A DNA stretch of 41,421 bases from Proteobacteria bacterium SG_bin5 (GCA_002083475.1 LWDI01000088.1:1-41421); one strand, 5' to 3'. Numbered from the stretch's first letter, positions 1 through 8,201 are shown. The notes: generated from the letters alone by a model not told the origin. A program made the numbers and translations.

Positions 1-2
1 CC

Positions 3-176
3 GAGGCGGGCGGCTGGCGCGCGGGCGAGACGATCTGCGCGGTCGACGGCGCGCCGATCGACGAGCGCTATCAGGGCGAGCGCGCCGCCTGGCCCGCCGG
101 GGCGCCGGGGCGGCGCGTCGCGCTCGGCCTGTGCGACGGCGGCGAGCGCGTGTTGACGCTCGAGCGCTTTTATTGA
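3..176 (+). CDS. C-terminal fragment of a PDZ-domain protein (5' end outside window)
   Basis: The frame is open from the window edge to a TGA at 174-176 and gives 57 residues. It begins with a segment reading GGWRAGETICAVDGAPID, which has the pattern of the PDZ carboxylate-binding region seen in secreted proteases and in retropepsin-like aspartyl proteases with a C-terminal PDZ domain. The chain ends in ERFY. The catalytic part, if any, is outside the window, so the enzyme class cannot be assigned. Its stop overlaps the 3' end of the next, opposite-strand gene by 7 bases. Confidence 0.55.
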   Translation, partial: EAGGWRAGETICAVDGAPIDERYQGERAAWPAGAPGRRVALGLCDGGERVLTLERFY

Positions 177-361
177 CCCGCGCCCAGCGCGAGCGCCGCG
201 CAAACGAGCGCGCCCAGCACCGCGAGCAATTGCACGAGCGCCCAGTCGATCACCCCGACGCGATCGGGGTCGCGCCGGTGGCGGCGGGCGCGGTCGCGCT
301 GATAGCCGAGCAGCCCGAGCGCGGCGAAGGTCGCGACCAAAACCCATAGCCCCGCTTGCAT
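170..361 (-). CDS. small two-helix membrane protein, unknown function
   Basis: A 63-residue protein starting MQAGLWVLVATFAALGLL, with two hydrophobic segments (about residues 3-18 and 42-60). They are separated by a very basic loop (QRDRARRHRRDPDR) that probably faces the cytoplasm. The start is chosen at 361 because GGGAAGGGACGCG lies directly before it; an 18-residue upstream extension is possible but lacks a better site. It is convergent with the PDZ fragment and divergent from the methyltransferase gene. I do not recognise the family. Confidence 0.5.
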   Translation of the reverse strand: MQAGLWVLVATFAALGLLGYQRDRARRHRRDPDRVGVIDWALVQLLAVLGALVCAALALGAGQ

Positions 362-413
362 CGCGTCCCTTCCCCGGCCACAACCTGGGCCACCTTGGCT
401 CAAAGGAGTCCCC

Positions 414-1208
414 ATGCGCTACCTTCTCGCCACCAGTTTCGCCGCCGCGCTCGCGAGCGCCGCGCTCGTCGCCGCCGCTCCCGCGATCGACCCCGCCCTC
501 ACCGCCGCGATCAAGGCGCCGACGCGCGCCGCCGCCAATGTCGCGCGCGACAAATATCGCCACCCGGCCGAAACGCTCGCCTTTTTCGGGGTGAAGCCCG
601 GCGATCATGTCGTCGAGATTTGGCCGGCGGGCGGCTGGTATACCGAAATTCTCGCCCCCTATCTCGCCGCGAAGGGCCGCTACATCGCCGCCGCGCCGAG
701 CGACAAGGCGCGGGGCGGCGTGCAGAAGCTGATGGCCGCGCACCCGCAGGTCTATGACAAAATCGCCTTCGCCACTTTCCCCTCCGCCGACGCGCCCGAT
801 CGCGTCGCGCCGGGGAGCGTCGACAAGGTGCTGACTTTCCGCAACGTCCATAATTGGATGGGCGGCGGCGCGGCGCAGGCGGCGTTCGATCAGATGTTCG
901 CGATGCTCAAGCCCGGCGGCGTGCTCGGCGTGGTCGAGCACCGCCTGCCCGAAAACGCCAAGGGCATCACCGAGGCGAAGAGCGGCTATGTCAAGCGCTC
1001 GACCGTGCTGGCGCTGGCGACGAAGGCCGGGTTCAAGCTGGTCGGCGAAAGCCAGATCAACGCCAACCCCAAGGATATGCATGATTATCCCAAGGGCGTC
1101 TGGACGCTGCCGCCCAATTACGCCGAGGGGGACAAGGACCGCGCCAAATATGCCGCGATCGGCGAGAGCGACCGGATGACGCTGAAGTTCGTCAAGCCGG
1201 GGCGGTAA
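414..1208 (+). CDS. exported class I SAM-dependent methyltransferase (COG4798 type)
   Basis: 264 residues. The N-terminus MRYLLATSFAAALASAALVAAAPA is a signal peptide, so the mature protein is probably periplasmic. After it comes the SAM-binding motif I, VVEIWPAGGWYTEILAPYL, in the variant form typical of the COG4798 'predicted methyltransferase' family. Later conserved-looking pieces are FRNVHNW and MLKPGGVLGVVEH (a motif-III-like strand). AAAGGAGTCCCC before the ATG fixes the start. The substrate is unknown, and a SAM enzyme outside the cytoplasm is odd because SAM should be absent there. The family assignment is firm; the activity is inference. Confidence 0.85.
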   Translation: MRYLLATSFAAALASAALVAAAPAIDPALTAAIKAPTRAAANVARDKYRHPAETLAFFGVKPGDHVVEIWPAGGWYTEILAPYLAAKGRYIAAAPSDKARGGVQKLMAAHPQVYDKIAFATFPSADAPDRVAPGSVDKVLTFRNVHNWMGGGAAQAAFDQMFAMLKPGGVLGVVEHRLPENAKGITEAKSGYVKRSTVLALATKAGFKLVGESQINANPKDMHDYPKGVWTLPPNYAEGDKDRAKYAAIGESDRMTLKFVKPGR

Positions 1209-1249
1209 CCGCGCGCCCCCCGGCGCCAGGCCGGGGGCGCGGCACGGCG

Positions 1250-1489
1250 TCAATCGTCGATGTCGTTTTCCTCGTCCGTGCCCATCCGCCGCGCGCGGAT
1301 CGCTTTCCAGGCCGGGTCGGGGCGATCGTTCTTGATCAGGATCGCCTCCACCTCCTCGAACTCCTCGAGCCCCAGCGCCTCGGTGATCCCCATCGGGAAA
1401 TAAACATTCTCGTCGGTATCGGCGCGGATCGCGAAGGCGCCGCGCCCTTCTTCGCTATTGGTGATGATGCACTTCGCAACGACTGCCAT
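1250..1489 (-). CDS. 79-aa conserved-looking hypothetical protein with acidic tail
   Basis: 79 residues beginning MAVVAKCIITNSEEGRGAF and ending in an acidic tail (DEENDIDD). AGGAAGATCA precedes the ATG. The middle (GAFAIRADTDENVYFP followed by EEVEAILIKNDRPDPAWKA) has the rhythm of a small beta-barrel such as an OB or cold-shock fold: short strands, an aromatic after the first turn, and a closing W. This is a shape resemblance only. There are no transmembrane segments or signal peptide. The gene stands alone, convergent with the methyltransferase and followed upstream by a palindromic repeat. I do not recognise the family. Confidence 0.7.
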   Translation of the reverse strand: MAVVAKCIITNSEEGRGAFAIRADTDENVYFPMGITEALGLEEFEEVEAILIKNDRPDPAWKAIRARRMGTDEENDIDD

Positions 1490-1540
1490 TGATCTTCCTA
1501 TTATTTAAGGTTGTTGATAGTTTAACGTCTAAGCAGAATC

Positions 1541-1635
1541 GTCATGCCGGACTTGGCCCGGCATCCACCGGGGTTCCAGGCCCGGCCCGGGCCGGTTTGG
1601 AACCGCCGTGGACCCCGGACCAAGTGCGGGATGAC
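1541..1635. repeat. intergenic inverted repeat (REP-like, GTCATGCCGG family)
   Basis: A roughly 95-base imperfect palindrome. The left arm starts GTCATGCCGGACTTGG and the right arm ends CCAAGTGCGGGATGAC, with GGGGTTCC and GGAACC pairing nearer the centre. It fills most of the space between the 79-aa gene and phaR and could form one long hairpin. Related arms occur at 12922-13017, and the same general design at 13069-13152 and 16542-16634. Confidence 0.75.
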
Positions 1636-1676
1636 GGCAAAGGCTTATAATGGCCGCGCGCGGGTGGAAAGCGGCC

Positions 1677-2204
1677 TCAGCCCAATTTCTCGATCTTCGC
1701 CTGCAGCACCGCGAGCTGCTGTTTGAGTTCGGCGATTTGCTCGTCCTTGGTTTTTTCCGGCTGGCGCGGGCCGAAGGCGGCGGTCGCGGCTTCGAACATT
1801 TCCATGTTGCGCTTGGCGATTTCGGCGAAGGGTGAATGGGCGAAGGCGCCTTCGACCGCCGATTTGAACTGCGCCTGGTTGCGGCGGAACCCCTCCATCG
1901 AGGCTTCGAGATAGCCCGGCACCAGCGCCTGCATCGAATCGCCATACATCGCGATCAGCTGGCGCAGGAAGCTCACCGGCAGCATCGTCTGCCCCCGGCT
2001 TTCCTCCTCCATGATGATCTGGGTGAGGACGTTGTGGGTGATGTCCTCGTCGCTCTTGGCGTCGACCACTTTGAAGTCGCGCCCGGCACGGGTCATCGCG
2101 GCGAGGTGCTCGAGCGTGATGTACGTGCTGCTTTCGGTGTTATAGAGACGGCGGTTGGCGTATTTCTTGATGATGACGACGCCGTCTTCGGCCTTGGTTT
2201 TCAT
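1677..2204 (-). CDS. phaR: polyhydroxyalkanoate synthesis repressor PhaR
   Basis: 175 residues. The N-terminal half carries the PHB/PHA accumulation regulator DNA-binding domain with the hallmark VVIIKKYANRRLYNTESSTY, followed by a segment containing DEDITHNVLTQIIMEEE. The C-terminal third is a predicted coiled coil (DEQIAELKQQLAVLQAKIEKLG). In studied systems PhaR binds PHA granules and represses phasin genes and its own gene. The start at 2204 is preceded by GAGGG. It is divergent from the PhaC-like gene with only 14 bases between the two start codons, so both promoters must overlap the coding regions or lie inside them. Family assignment is near certain. Confidence 0.95.
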   Translation of the reverse strand: MKTKAEDGVVIIKKYANRRLYNTESSTYITLEHLAAMTRAGRDFKVVDAKSDEDITHNVLTQIIMEEESRGQTMLPVSFLRQLIAMYGDSMQALVPGYLEASMEGFRRNQAQFKSAVEGAFAHSPFAEIAKRNMEMFEAATAAFGPRQPEKTKDEQIAELKQQLAVLQAKIEKLG

Positions 2205-2218
2205 GGGCGAGCCCTCGC

Positions 2219-3274
2219 ATGATCGGTCCACCCATAACAGCATCGCTTGACGCACCGCAACACGGGCCGCGCCCGCTGCCGCTGTTTCTGGAGATGCTGC
2301 GACGCGAAACCGAAGGCGACGCCGAGGCGCGCGCCGCCGCGCTCGCCGGGCTCGCCGCTTATCAGCGCGCGCCGCGCCCCGCCGCGCCCGATCTGCCGCC
2401 CATCACCCACCGCGTCGACCGCGCCGGCCTGCGCGATTATGGCGGCGTCGGTACGCCGATCCTGTTCGTTCCCTCGCTGATCAACCCCCCGCACATTCTC
2501 GATCTCGGCGCCGAGACGGGGTTGCTGCGCTGGCTCGCCGATCAAGGCCGGCGCGTGCTGCTGCTCGATTGGGGCTGCCCCGCGCCGGGCGAGCCGCGCG
2601 CCATCGCCGGCCATGTCACCGAGCTGCTGCTGCCGCTGATCGCCGCGCTCGAGGCGCCGCCGGTGCTCGCCGGCTATTGCCTGGGGGGGACGATGGCGGC
2701 GGCCGCCGCCTGTCTCACCGCCGTAAAGGGCCTGGCGGTGATCGCCGCGCCCTGGCGCTTCCACGGCTTCGCGCCCCCCGCCCGCGCGCGCATCGCCGCG
2801 CTCTGGGCGGAGGCCGAACCGGCCTGCGCGCGGCTGGGGCTGGTGCCGATGGAAGTCCTCCAGGCGGGCTTTTGGCGGCTCGACCCCGCGCGCACCATCG
2901 CCAAATATGCCCGTTTCGCGCGGCTCGACCCGGCGAGCGCGGCGGCCGCCGCTTTCGTCGCGCTCGAGGATTGGGCCAATGGCGGCGCGCCCCTGGCTTA
3001 TGCCGCCGGCGCCGAATTGTTCGACTTTTTCGCGCACGACGCGCCCGGGCGCGGCGCCTGGATGGTCGGCGGCCGCGCGATCGACCCGCACGCGCTCGAT
3101 TGCCCCCGCATCGACTTCGTCTCGACCAGCGATCGCATCGTCCCCGCCGCCTCCGCCGCCGGCTTTCCCGACCGCCATGCATCGCGCGCGGGGCACGTCG
3201 GGATGGTGGTGGGCTCCGCGCGACGCGACGCTTTGTGGCACCCGCTGCGCGATTGGCTCGCGCGCATCGCCTGA
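2219..3274 (+). CDS. short PhaC-like poly(3-hydroxyalkanoate) synthase / alpha-beta hydrolase
   Basis: 351 residues with the alpha/beta-hydrolase fold of PHA synthases. The lipase-like box GYCLGG puts the nucleophile at Cys154. The acid is probably Asp in STSDRIVP and the base His in GHVGMVVG, so the triad is complete. The length matches class III PhaC (about 355 aa), but the box resembles class I (GYCVGG), and the approximately 200-residue class I N-terminal domain is missing. No phaE partner is visible. It starts 14 bases from phaR and is followed after 65 bases by phaA, which supports a role in PHA metabolism. The start codon is not well supported by a ribosome site; Met26 is an alternative. 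It could be a synthase, or a depolymerase/thioesterase relative. Confidence 0.8.
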   Translation: MIGPPITASLDAPQHGPRPLPLFLEMLRRETEGDAEARAAALAGLAAYQRAPRPAAPDLPPITHRVDRAGLRDYGGVGTPILFVPSLINPPHILDLGAETGLLRWLADQGRRVLLLDWGCPAPGEPRAIAGHVTELLLPLIAALEAPPVLAGYCLGGTMAAAAACLTAVKGLAVIAAPWRFHGFAPPARARIAALWAEAEPACARLGLVPMEVLQAGFWRLDPARTIAKYARFARLDPASAAAAAFVALEDWANGGAPLAYAAGAELFDFFAHDAPGRGAWMVGGRAIDPHALDCPRIDFVSTSDRIVPAASAAGFPDRHASRAGHVGMVVGSARRDALWHPLRDWLARIA

Positions 3275-3339
3275 AGCCTTCAACCCTTGGCCGAACTGGC
3301 CTAAACCCAACGCCGGACTCGAACCCCTAGGAGCCTTTC

Positions 3340-4512
3340 ATGACCGAGATCGTCATCACCGCCGCCAAGCGCACGCCCGTCGGCAGCTTCAACGGCGCCT
3401 TCGCGACCGTCCCCGCGCACGAACTCGGCCGCGTCGCGATCGAGGCCGCGCTCGCCGAGGCGGGAGTCGCGGGCGAAGAGGTGAGCGAGGTGATCCTCGG
3501 CCAAGTGCTCACCGCCGCGCAAGGCCAGAACCCCGCGCGCCAGGCCTCGCTCGCCGCTGGTATCCCCAAGGAAGTGCCCGCCTGGGGGGTGAACCAAGTG
3601 TGCGGCAGCGGCTTGCGCGCGGTCGCGCTCGGCTATCAATCGCTGATGAACGGCGACGCGACGATCATCGTGGCGGGCGGCCAAGAGAATATGACGCTCG
3701 CCCCCCATGCCCAATATTTGCGCGCCGGGCAGAAAATGGGCGATCTCCAGCTGATCGACACGATGCTCAAGGACGGGCTGATCGACGTGTTCAACAGCTA
3801 TCACATGGGGATCACCGCCGAAAATCTCGCCGAGCGCTATCAGATCACCCGCGACGATCAGGACGCCTATGCGGTCGCCAGCCAGAACAAGGCGGAAAAA
3901 GCCCGCGCCGAGGGGCGGTTCGCGAGCCAGATCGCGCCGGTGACGGTCAAGGGCCGCAAGGGCGACACGGTGATCGAGGCCGACGAATATATCCGCGCCG
4001 GCTCGACGATCGAGGGCGTGCAGGGGCTGAAGCCCGCCTTCAAGAAGGACGGCACCGTCACCGCCGCCAACGCGAGCGGGATCAACGACGGCGCCGCCGC
4101 CCTGGTGCTGACGACGCGCGACGAGGCCGAGAAGCGCGGCATGCCGGTGCTGGCGCGGATCGTCAGCTGGGCCTCGGCGGGGGTGGACCCGGCTTATATG
4201 GGCATCGGCCCGGTCCCCGCGGTCAAGCGCGCGCTCGAGAAAGCCGGCTGGACGATCGACCAGCTCGACCTGATCGAATCGAACGAGGCCTTCGCCGCGC
4301 AGTGCATGTCGGTGAACAAGGAGCTCGGCTGGGACGTGGAAAAAGTGAACGTCAATGGCGGCGCGATTGCGATCGGCCATCCGATCGGCGCCTCGGGCGC
4401 GCGGCTGCTCACCACCCTGCTCCACGAAATGGCGGCGCGCGACGCGAAAAAGGGGCTGACCACGCTGTGCATCGGCGGCGGCATGGGAATCGCCTTGTGC
4501 GTTGAGCGCTGA
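3340..4512 (+). CDS. phaA: acetyl-CoA C-acetyltransferase (beta-ketothiolase)
   Basis: 390 residues, the normal size for a biosynthetic thiolase. It condenses two acetyl-CoA to acetoacetyl-CoA, the first step of PHB synthesis, or runs in reverse in degradation. The acylated cysteine is Cys88 in NQVCGSGLRAV. The other catalytic residues are His347 in GHPIGASGARLL and Cys377 in LCIGGGMGIAL. TAGGAGCC lies before the ATG. It follows the PhaC-like gene in the same direction, so co-transcription is likely. No reductase (phaB) is present next to it. The enzyme is certain; use of the symbol phaA rather than atoB rests on the neighbourhood. Confidence 0.93.
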   Translation: MTEIVITAAKRTPVGSFNGAFATVPAHELGRVAIEAALAEAGVAGEEVSEVILGQVLTAAQGQNPARQASLAAGIPKEVPAWGVNQVCGSGLRAVALGYQSLMNGDATIIVAGGQENMTLAPHAQYLRAGQKMGDLQLIDTMLKDGLIDVFNSYHMGITAENLAERYQITRDDQDAYAVASQNKAEKARAEGRFASQIAPVTVKGRKGDTVIEADEYIRAGSTIEGVQGLKPAFKKDGTVTAANASGINDGAAALVLTTRDEAEKRGMPVLARIVSWASAGVDPAYMGIGPVPAVKRALEKAGWTIDQLDLIESNEAFAAQCMSVNKELGWDVEKVNVNGGAIAIGHPIGASGARLLTTLLHEMAARDAKKGLTTLCIGGGMGIALCVER

Positions 4513-4592
4513 GCGCCGCCGCGAAGCCCTCGAGCGGCGTCCGGGCGACCGGGCGCCGCCCGCGCGACTCATTTCGGTCATCCACCGTTCAT

Positions 4593-4630
4593 GTTGCAGT
4601 CATGCAACACCGCCGCGCATTCGTATGCGC
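4593..4630. promoter_or_regulatory. two tandem perfect palindromes upstream of the TonB-dependent receptor
   Basis: Two perfect 16-base inverted repeats of the same 6-4-6 design stand side by side. The first is GTTGCA-GTCA-TGCAAC at 4593-4608 and the second is GCGCAT-TCGT-ATGCGC at 4615-4630. Their centres are 22 bases apart, about two helical turns, and they lie 108-145 bases before the receptor start. This spacing suits a dimeric regulator bound to one DNA face. No regulator gene is nearby, and the role is inferred. Confidence 0.45.
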
Positions 4631-4737
4631 CCAAGCCCCTTATCGCAATTATCGCTTGCGCCCCTTGGTCAATTGGACTTTTTTGCAATGTGAGCCCTTG
4701 GGAAAAGGGCCGAACCAATACCAATGGGGGTCCCTGA

Positions 4738-7700
4738 ATGAAATTTTCGAAGCTTCTAGCGGCGACCGCGCTGGCGACCGCTTTCAGCCTGGCGCCCGGC
4801 GCGGCGTTCGCCCAGGCGCAGCAGGATCGTCCGGCCGACGCGCGCCAATCGCCCGACGAGTCGGATCCCAATGCGACCGACGTCGTCGTCACCGGTTCGC
4901 GCATCGCCCGCCCGGCGCTCGAATCGCCTTCGCCGATCACCTCGGTCACCGGCGCGGAGCTGCTCTCGCGCGGTCAGATCAGCGTTGGTGACGCGCTGAA
5001 CGACCTGCCGCAGCTGCGCTCGACCTTCAGCCAGGCAAACTCGACGCGGTTCATCGGCACCTCGGGCGTCAACTTGCTCGACCTTCGCGGCCTCGGTTCG
5101 CTGCGCACGTTGGTGCTGGTCAACGGTCGGCGCCACATCGGCGCGATCCCGGGCGACTATCGCGTCGACACGAACACGATCCCCGCCGATCTGCTCGAGC
5201 GGACCGATATCGTGACCGGCGGCAATTCGGCGGTTTACGGTTCGGACGCGATCGCGGGCGTCGTCAACTTCGTGCTGCGCCGCGACTTCCAAGGCATCCG
5301 GCTCGCTGGCCAAGGCGGCATTACCGACAAGGGCGATCGCGGCTCCTATTTCGCCTCGATCACCGCCGGCCAGAATTTCAGCGAGGGCCGCGGCAACGTC
5401 GCCATCGCCGCCGAATATGCGCGTTCGAACCCGCTGTATTTTATCGACCGCCCCGATCAAACGGGGGCGTTCGACGGTCGCTCGCAGTTCAACCTCGCTC
5501 AAAACGTGAATGGCGAGCCCCAAGCCGGGGACGGGATTCCCGACAATCAATTCTTCACGGGCGTTCGCAACGGCACCATCTTCGACGGTGGTGGCCTGAA
5601 CGCGGTTTGCGGCACCGCCAATATCAACGATCTGACGCGCTGCCGCAACTCGCCGCTCACCGCGACGACCGCCAATCGCGGCCAACGCTATGCCTTCCTG
5701 CCCAACGGCAATCTGGTGCTGAGCAACCCCGCGATCGACTTCCGCGACATCACCAACAACGGCAGCACCAACACGGTGGGCGGCCTTGGGTCGACGCTGC
5801 GCAACACCGGCCAGCTCAACCCGCTCAACGAACGTTATACGTTCAACGTGTTGTCGCATTATGAATTCGCGCCGGCGCTCGAAGCCTTTTTCGAAGGCAA
5901 ATACGTGCGCGTTCGCGTCAATCAGGAGGGCCAGCCGAGCTTCTCGACCGGCGTCGGCGGCGCCGGCCAGAATCTGAGCTGCGGGAACGCTTTCCTGAAC
6001 AATCAGGCGCGCACGACGCTGCAGGCGATTGGCTATTGCAACACCGCGACCGGCGCGTTCAACCCGGCGGGCACCTTCGGGATCAACCGCTTCAACGTCG
6101 ATTTCGGCGGGCGCGGCGAGGAGCAAATCCGCGAGACTTGGCGGATCGTGACCGGGCTGCGCGGGCGGTTCAACGACGACTGGACCTATGAACTCGCCGC
6201 GACCTATGGCGAATTCACGTCGAACAACACCTCGATCAACAATCTTCGCTTGTTCGATTTGCAAGGCAATCCCGACGGCTATTTGCTGGCGGTGAACGCC
6301 GTCGCCGCGCCCGCGAACTTCACCGGCGCCAATTTCGTCGCGGGGCCGAATGGCCGGGTGATCTGCGCGGTCAATGCCGGCCCGGCGGGCAACGTCCGCC
6401 CGGACTGCGTGCCGATCAATCTGTTCGGTGTCGGCGCGCCGTCGGCGGAGGCGCTTGCTTTCGTCAATACGCGCGCCCAACGCCGCGAACGCGCGACCCA
6501 AACCGACATCACCTTCAACCTCACTGGCGATTCGTCGCAGTTGTTCGAATTCCCGGGCGGGCCGCTGCGCTTCAACGTCGGCGCCGAATATCGGCGTGAA
6601 ACGGCGCGATCGGTTTGGGATCCGCTCACGGCCTCCGGCGGTACGTTCTTGAACGCGATCGCCCCCTTCTTGCCGCCGCCGCTTGAATCGTTCGAAGGCT
6701 TTGGCGAAGTCCAATTGCCGATCCTGAAGAATCTGCCTTTCGCGCAGGAATTGTCGCTGAACGCGGCGGGCCGTTATTCGAGCTACAACACCTCGGCGGG
6801 CGGCGTTTGGACCTATAACGCCGGCTTCGTCTACGCGCCGATCCGCGATTTCCGCATCCGGGGGAGCTATGGCCGCTCGGTGCGCGTGCCGACCCAATCC
6901 GACCTGTTCAGCCCCTTGTCGCAGAATTTCAATTTCGTCACCGACCCCTGCGACGTCGCGGCGATCAACAACGGCACCGCGAACCGGCCGGTCAATTGCG
7001 CGGCCGCGGGCGTGCCCGTCGGCTTCCAAAACGCGCTGTTCCGCCAGCAAACGGCGCGGCTGCTGAACGGCGGTAACCCGCTGCTTCAAGCCGAATCGTC
7101 GGACTCCTATACTGTCGGCTTCGTGGTAACGCCGCGCGCGGTGCCGGGGTTGTCGCTCACCGTCGATTATTACAACATTCAGGTGAAGAACACGATCGCT
7201 GGGCTTACGCTTCAGCAAATCCTCAACACCTGTTACGACTTGGCGTCGCTGCAGAATCAGTTCTGCGCGCTGCTGTCGCCGCGTAATCCCGATGGTAGCT
7301 TCCCGACTAACGTCGCCATTACGGGTCCGCTCAACTTTGCGCAATTGCGGAACTCGGGCATCGACGTCGACCTCAACTACACGAAGCGCTGGTCGAGCGG
7401 TTGGAATTTGGGCTTCCGCGCGATCATCACCTATATCTTCGAGCGCAACAACTTCCTCAATCCGACCGACCCGAACTTTGCCAGCCAGCAGTTGGGCAAT
7501 GTGGGCGACCCCTTCTTTGAGGGCAATGTTCAGTTCAACCTGTCCACGCCTTGGGGGCTGCGTGCCTTCTACCAACTGCGCTACATCGGCGTTCAATCCC
7601 AGACCGCTTGGGAAAATACCCACTCGGTTCAGGGACGGCCGCCGCAGAATCCCGATGTCCTTCCGCTCGGGCAGGCAAATTTTCCTGCGGTCACGTACAG

Positions 7701-7869
7701 CAACTTCCGCCTGACCCAATCGATCGACAAGAAGTTCGACTTCTATGTCGGCGTCGACAACGCCTTTGACCAACTGCCGCCTTATGGCACTCTGGGGACC
7801 GGCGGGGGTGACGCGATTTTCGATAATATCGGCCGCTTCCTCTATGCGGGGTTCCGCGTGAATTTGTAA
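4738..7869 (+). CDS. TonB-dependent outer membrane receptor
   Basis: 1043 residues. The signal peptide MKFSKLLAATALATAFSLAPG...FAQA is followed by the TonB box region DVVVTGSRI (about residues 50-58). The plug domain contains PITSVTGAELLSRGQ, LRGLGSLRTLVLVNGRRH and NSAVYGSDAIAGVVNFVLRR, and the remaining 850 or so residues form a 22-strand-type beta-barrel ending FLYAGFRVNL. Energy comes from TonB-ExbB-ExbD. The substrate is unknown: there is no siderophore or CAZyme neighbour. Several cysteines sit in predicted extracellular loops (for example NAVCGTANINDLTRC and VTDPCDVAAINN). GGGGGTCCCTGA precedes the ATG. It appears to be a single-gene unit, flanked upstream by the tandem palindromes and downstream by a strong terminator. 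Confidence 0.93.
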   Translation: MKFSKLLAATALATAFSLAPGAAFAQAQQDRPADARQSPDESDPNATDVVVTGSRIARPALESPSPITSVTGAELLSRGQISVGDALNDLPQLRSTFSQANSTRFIGTSGVNLLDLRGLGSLRTLVLVNGRRHIGAIPGDYRVDTNTIPADLLERTDIVTGGNSAVYGSDAIAGVVNFVLRRDFQGIRLAGQGGITDKGDRGSYFASITAGQNFSEGRGNVAIAAEYARSNPLYFIDRPDQTGAFDGRSQFNLAQNVNGEPQAGDGIPDNQFFTGVRNGTIFDGGGLNAVCGTANINDLTRCRNSPLTATTANRGQRYAFLPNGNLVLSNPAIDFRDITNNGSTNTVGGLGSTLRNTGQLNPLNERYTFNVLSHYEFAPALEAFFEGKYVRVRVNQEGQPSFSTGVGGAGQNLSCGNAFLNNQARTTLQAIGYCNTATGAFNPAGTFGINRFNVDFGGRGEEQIRETWRIVTGLRGRFNDDWTYELAATYGEFTSNNTSINNLRLFDLQGNPDGYLLAVNAVAAPANFTGANFVAGPNGRVICAVNAGPAGNVRPDCVPINLFGVGAPSAEALAFVNTRAQRRERATQTDITFNLTGDSSQLFEFPGGPLRFNVGAEYRRETARSVWDPLTASGGTFLNAIAPFLPPPLESFEGFGEVQLPILKNLPFAQELSLNAAGRYSSYNTSAGGVWTYNAGFVYAPIRDFRIRGSYGRSVRVPTQSDLFSPLSQNFNFVTDPCDVAAINNGTANRPVNCAAAGVPVGFQNALFRQQTARLLNGGNPLLQAESSDSYTVGFVVTPRAVPGLSLTVDYYNIQVKNTIAGLTLQQILNTCYDLASLQNQFCALLSPRNPDGSFPTNVAITGPLNFAQLRNSGIDVDLNYTKRWSSGWNLGFRAIITYIFERNNFLNPTDPNFASQQLGNVGDPFFEGNVQFNLSTPWGLRAFYQLRYIGVQSQTAWENTHSVQGRPPQNPDVLPLGQANFPAVTYSNFRLTQSIDKKFDFYVGVDNAFDQLPPYGTLGTGGGDAIFDNIGRFLYAGFRVNL

Positions 7870-7893
7870 TTCACCTGAGAAGGTTTCATCGAG

Positions 7894-7930
7894 AGCCGCT
7901 TGCCTTAGGGCAAGCGGCTTTTTTTGTTTT
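7894..7930 (+). terminator. rho-independent terminator of the TonB-dependent receptor
   Basis: A perfect 11-base stem, AGCCGCTTGCC paired with GGCAAGCGGCT, has a four-base loop TTAG and is followed at once by a run of T (TTTTTTTGTTTT). It begins 25 bases after the receptor stop. This is the clearest terminator in the window. Confidence 0.93.
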
Positions 7931-7959
7931 CACTTTGAAATTACGCTATCTTTCAAGTG
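7931..7959. promoter_or_regulatory. imperfect inverted repeat before the small secreted peptide
   Basis: CACTTTGAAA and TTTCAAGTG pair over nine bases with one bulged T, around a ten-base AT-rich centre. It lies just after the receptor terminator and about 40-70 bases before the peptide start, in an unusually AT-rich stretch where a promoter would be expected. An operator or promoter element is inferred. Confidence 0.3.
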
Positions 7960-8000
7960 CGATGATGAGTCGCGACATTGAAATGAATGGGAGAGCTAAT

Positions 8001-8201
8001 GTGAGACATTTGAAATTGGCCGTCACTTCGGTCGCCGTTATCATGAGCTGCATGGCGCCTTCGATTGCGATGGCCGAAGAAGGCGAGAAATACGTCTATC
8101 TTGGCAACGGCATGTGCGGAATTTATTCATGCGATCCGCGCGGCAACTGCGTCATAACGGCAATTTTCCGCTGCCCGCAAGAGATCAACCCCAACGGTTG
8201 A
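8001..8201 (+). CDS. small secreted four-cysteine peptide, unknown function
   Basis: 66 residues if the GTG at 8001 is used; GGGAGAG stands five bases before it. An ATG start at 7983 in the same frame would add six residues. The first 25 residues are a clear signal peptide ending SIAMA before EEGEKY. The mature part is about 41 residues and holds four cysteines in MCGIYSCDPRGNCVITAIFRCPQ, enough for two disulfides. Base composition and codon choice are visibly less GC-rich than the neighbours, which suggests a recent arrival or relaxed selection. It has its own upstream inverted repeat (7931-7959) and a downstream hairpin (8269-8298). I do not recognise the family; a structural, inhibitor or bacteriocin-like role are all only possibilities. 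Confidence 0.55.
   Translation: MRHLKLAVTSVAVIMSCMAPSIAMAEEGEKYVYLGNGMCGIYSCDPRGNCVITAIFRCPQEINPNG

Noticed and set aside
1541..1635. Possible CRISPR array or phage attachment sites among the many repeats.
   Set aside because: The repeats are single inverted structures, with no regular spacers, no cas genes, no integrase and no tRNA nearby.
4756..7773. An approximately 1000-codon open frame antisense to the TonB-dependent receptor.
   Set aside because: It is a composition artefact. The plus strand has a signal peptide, plug, barrel and terminator, and the antisense product is low-complexity and highly charged.
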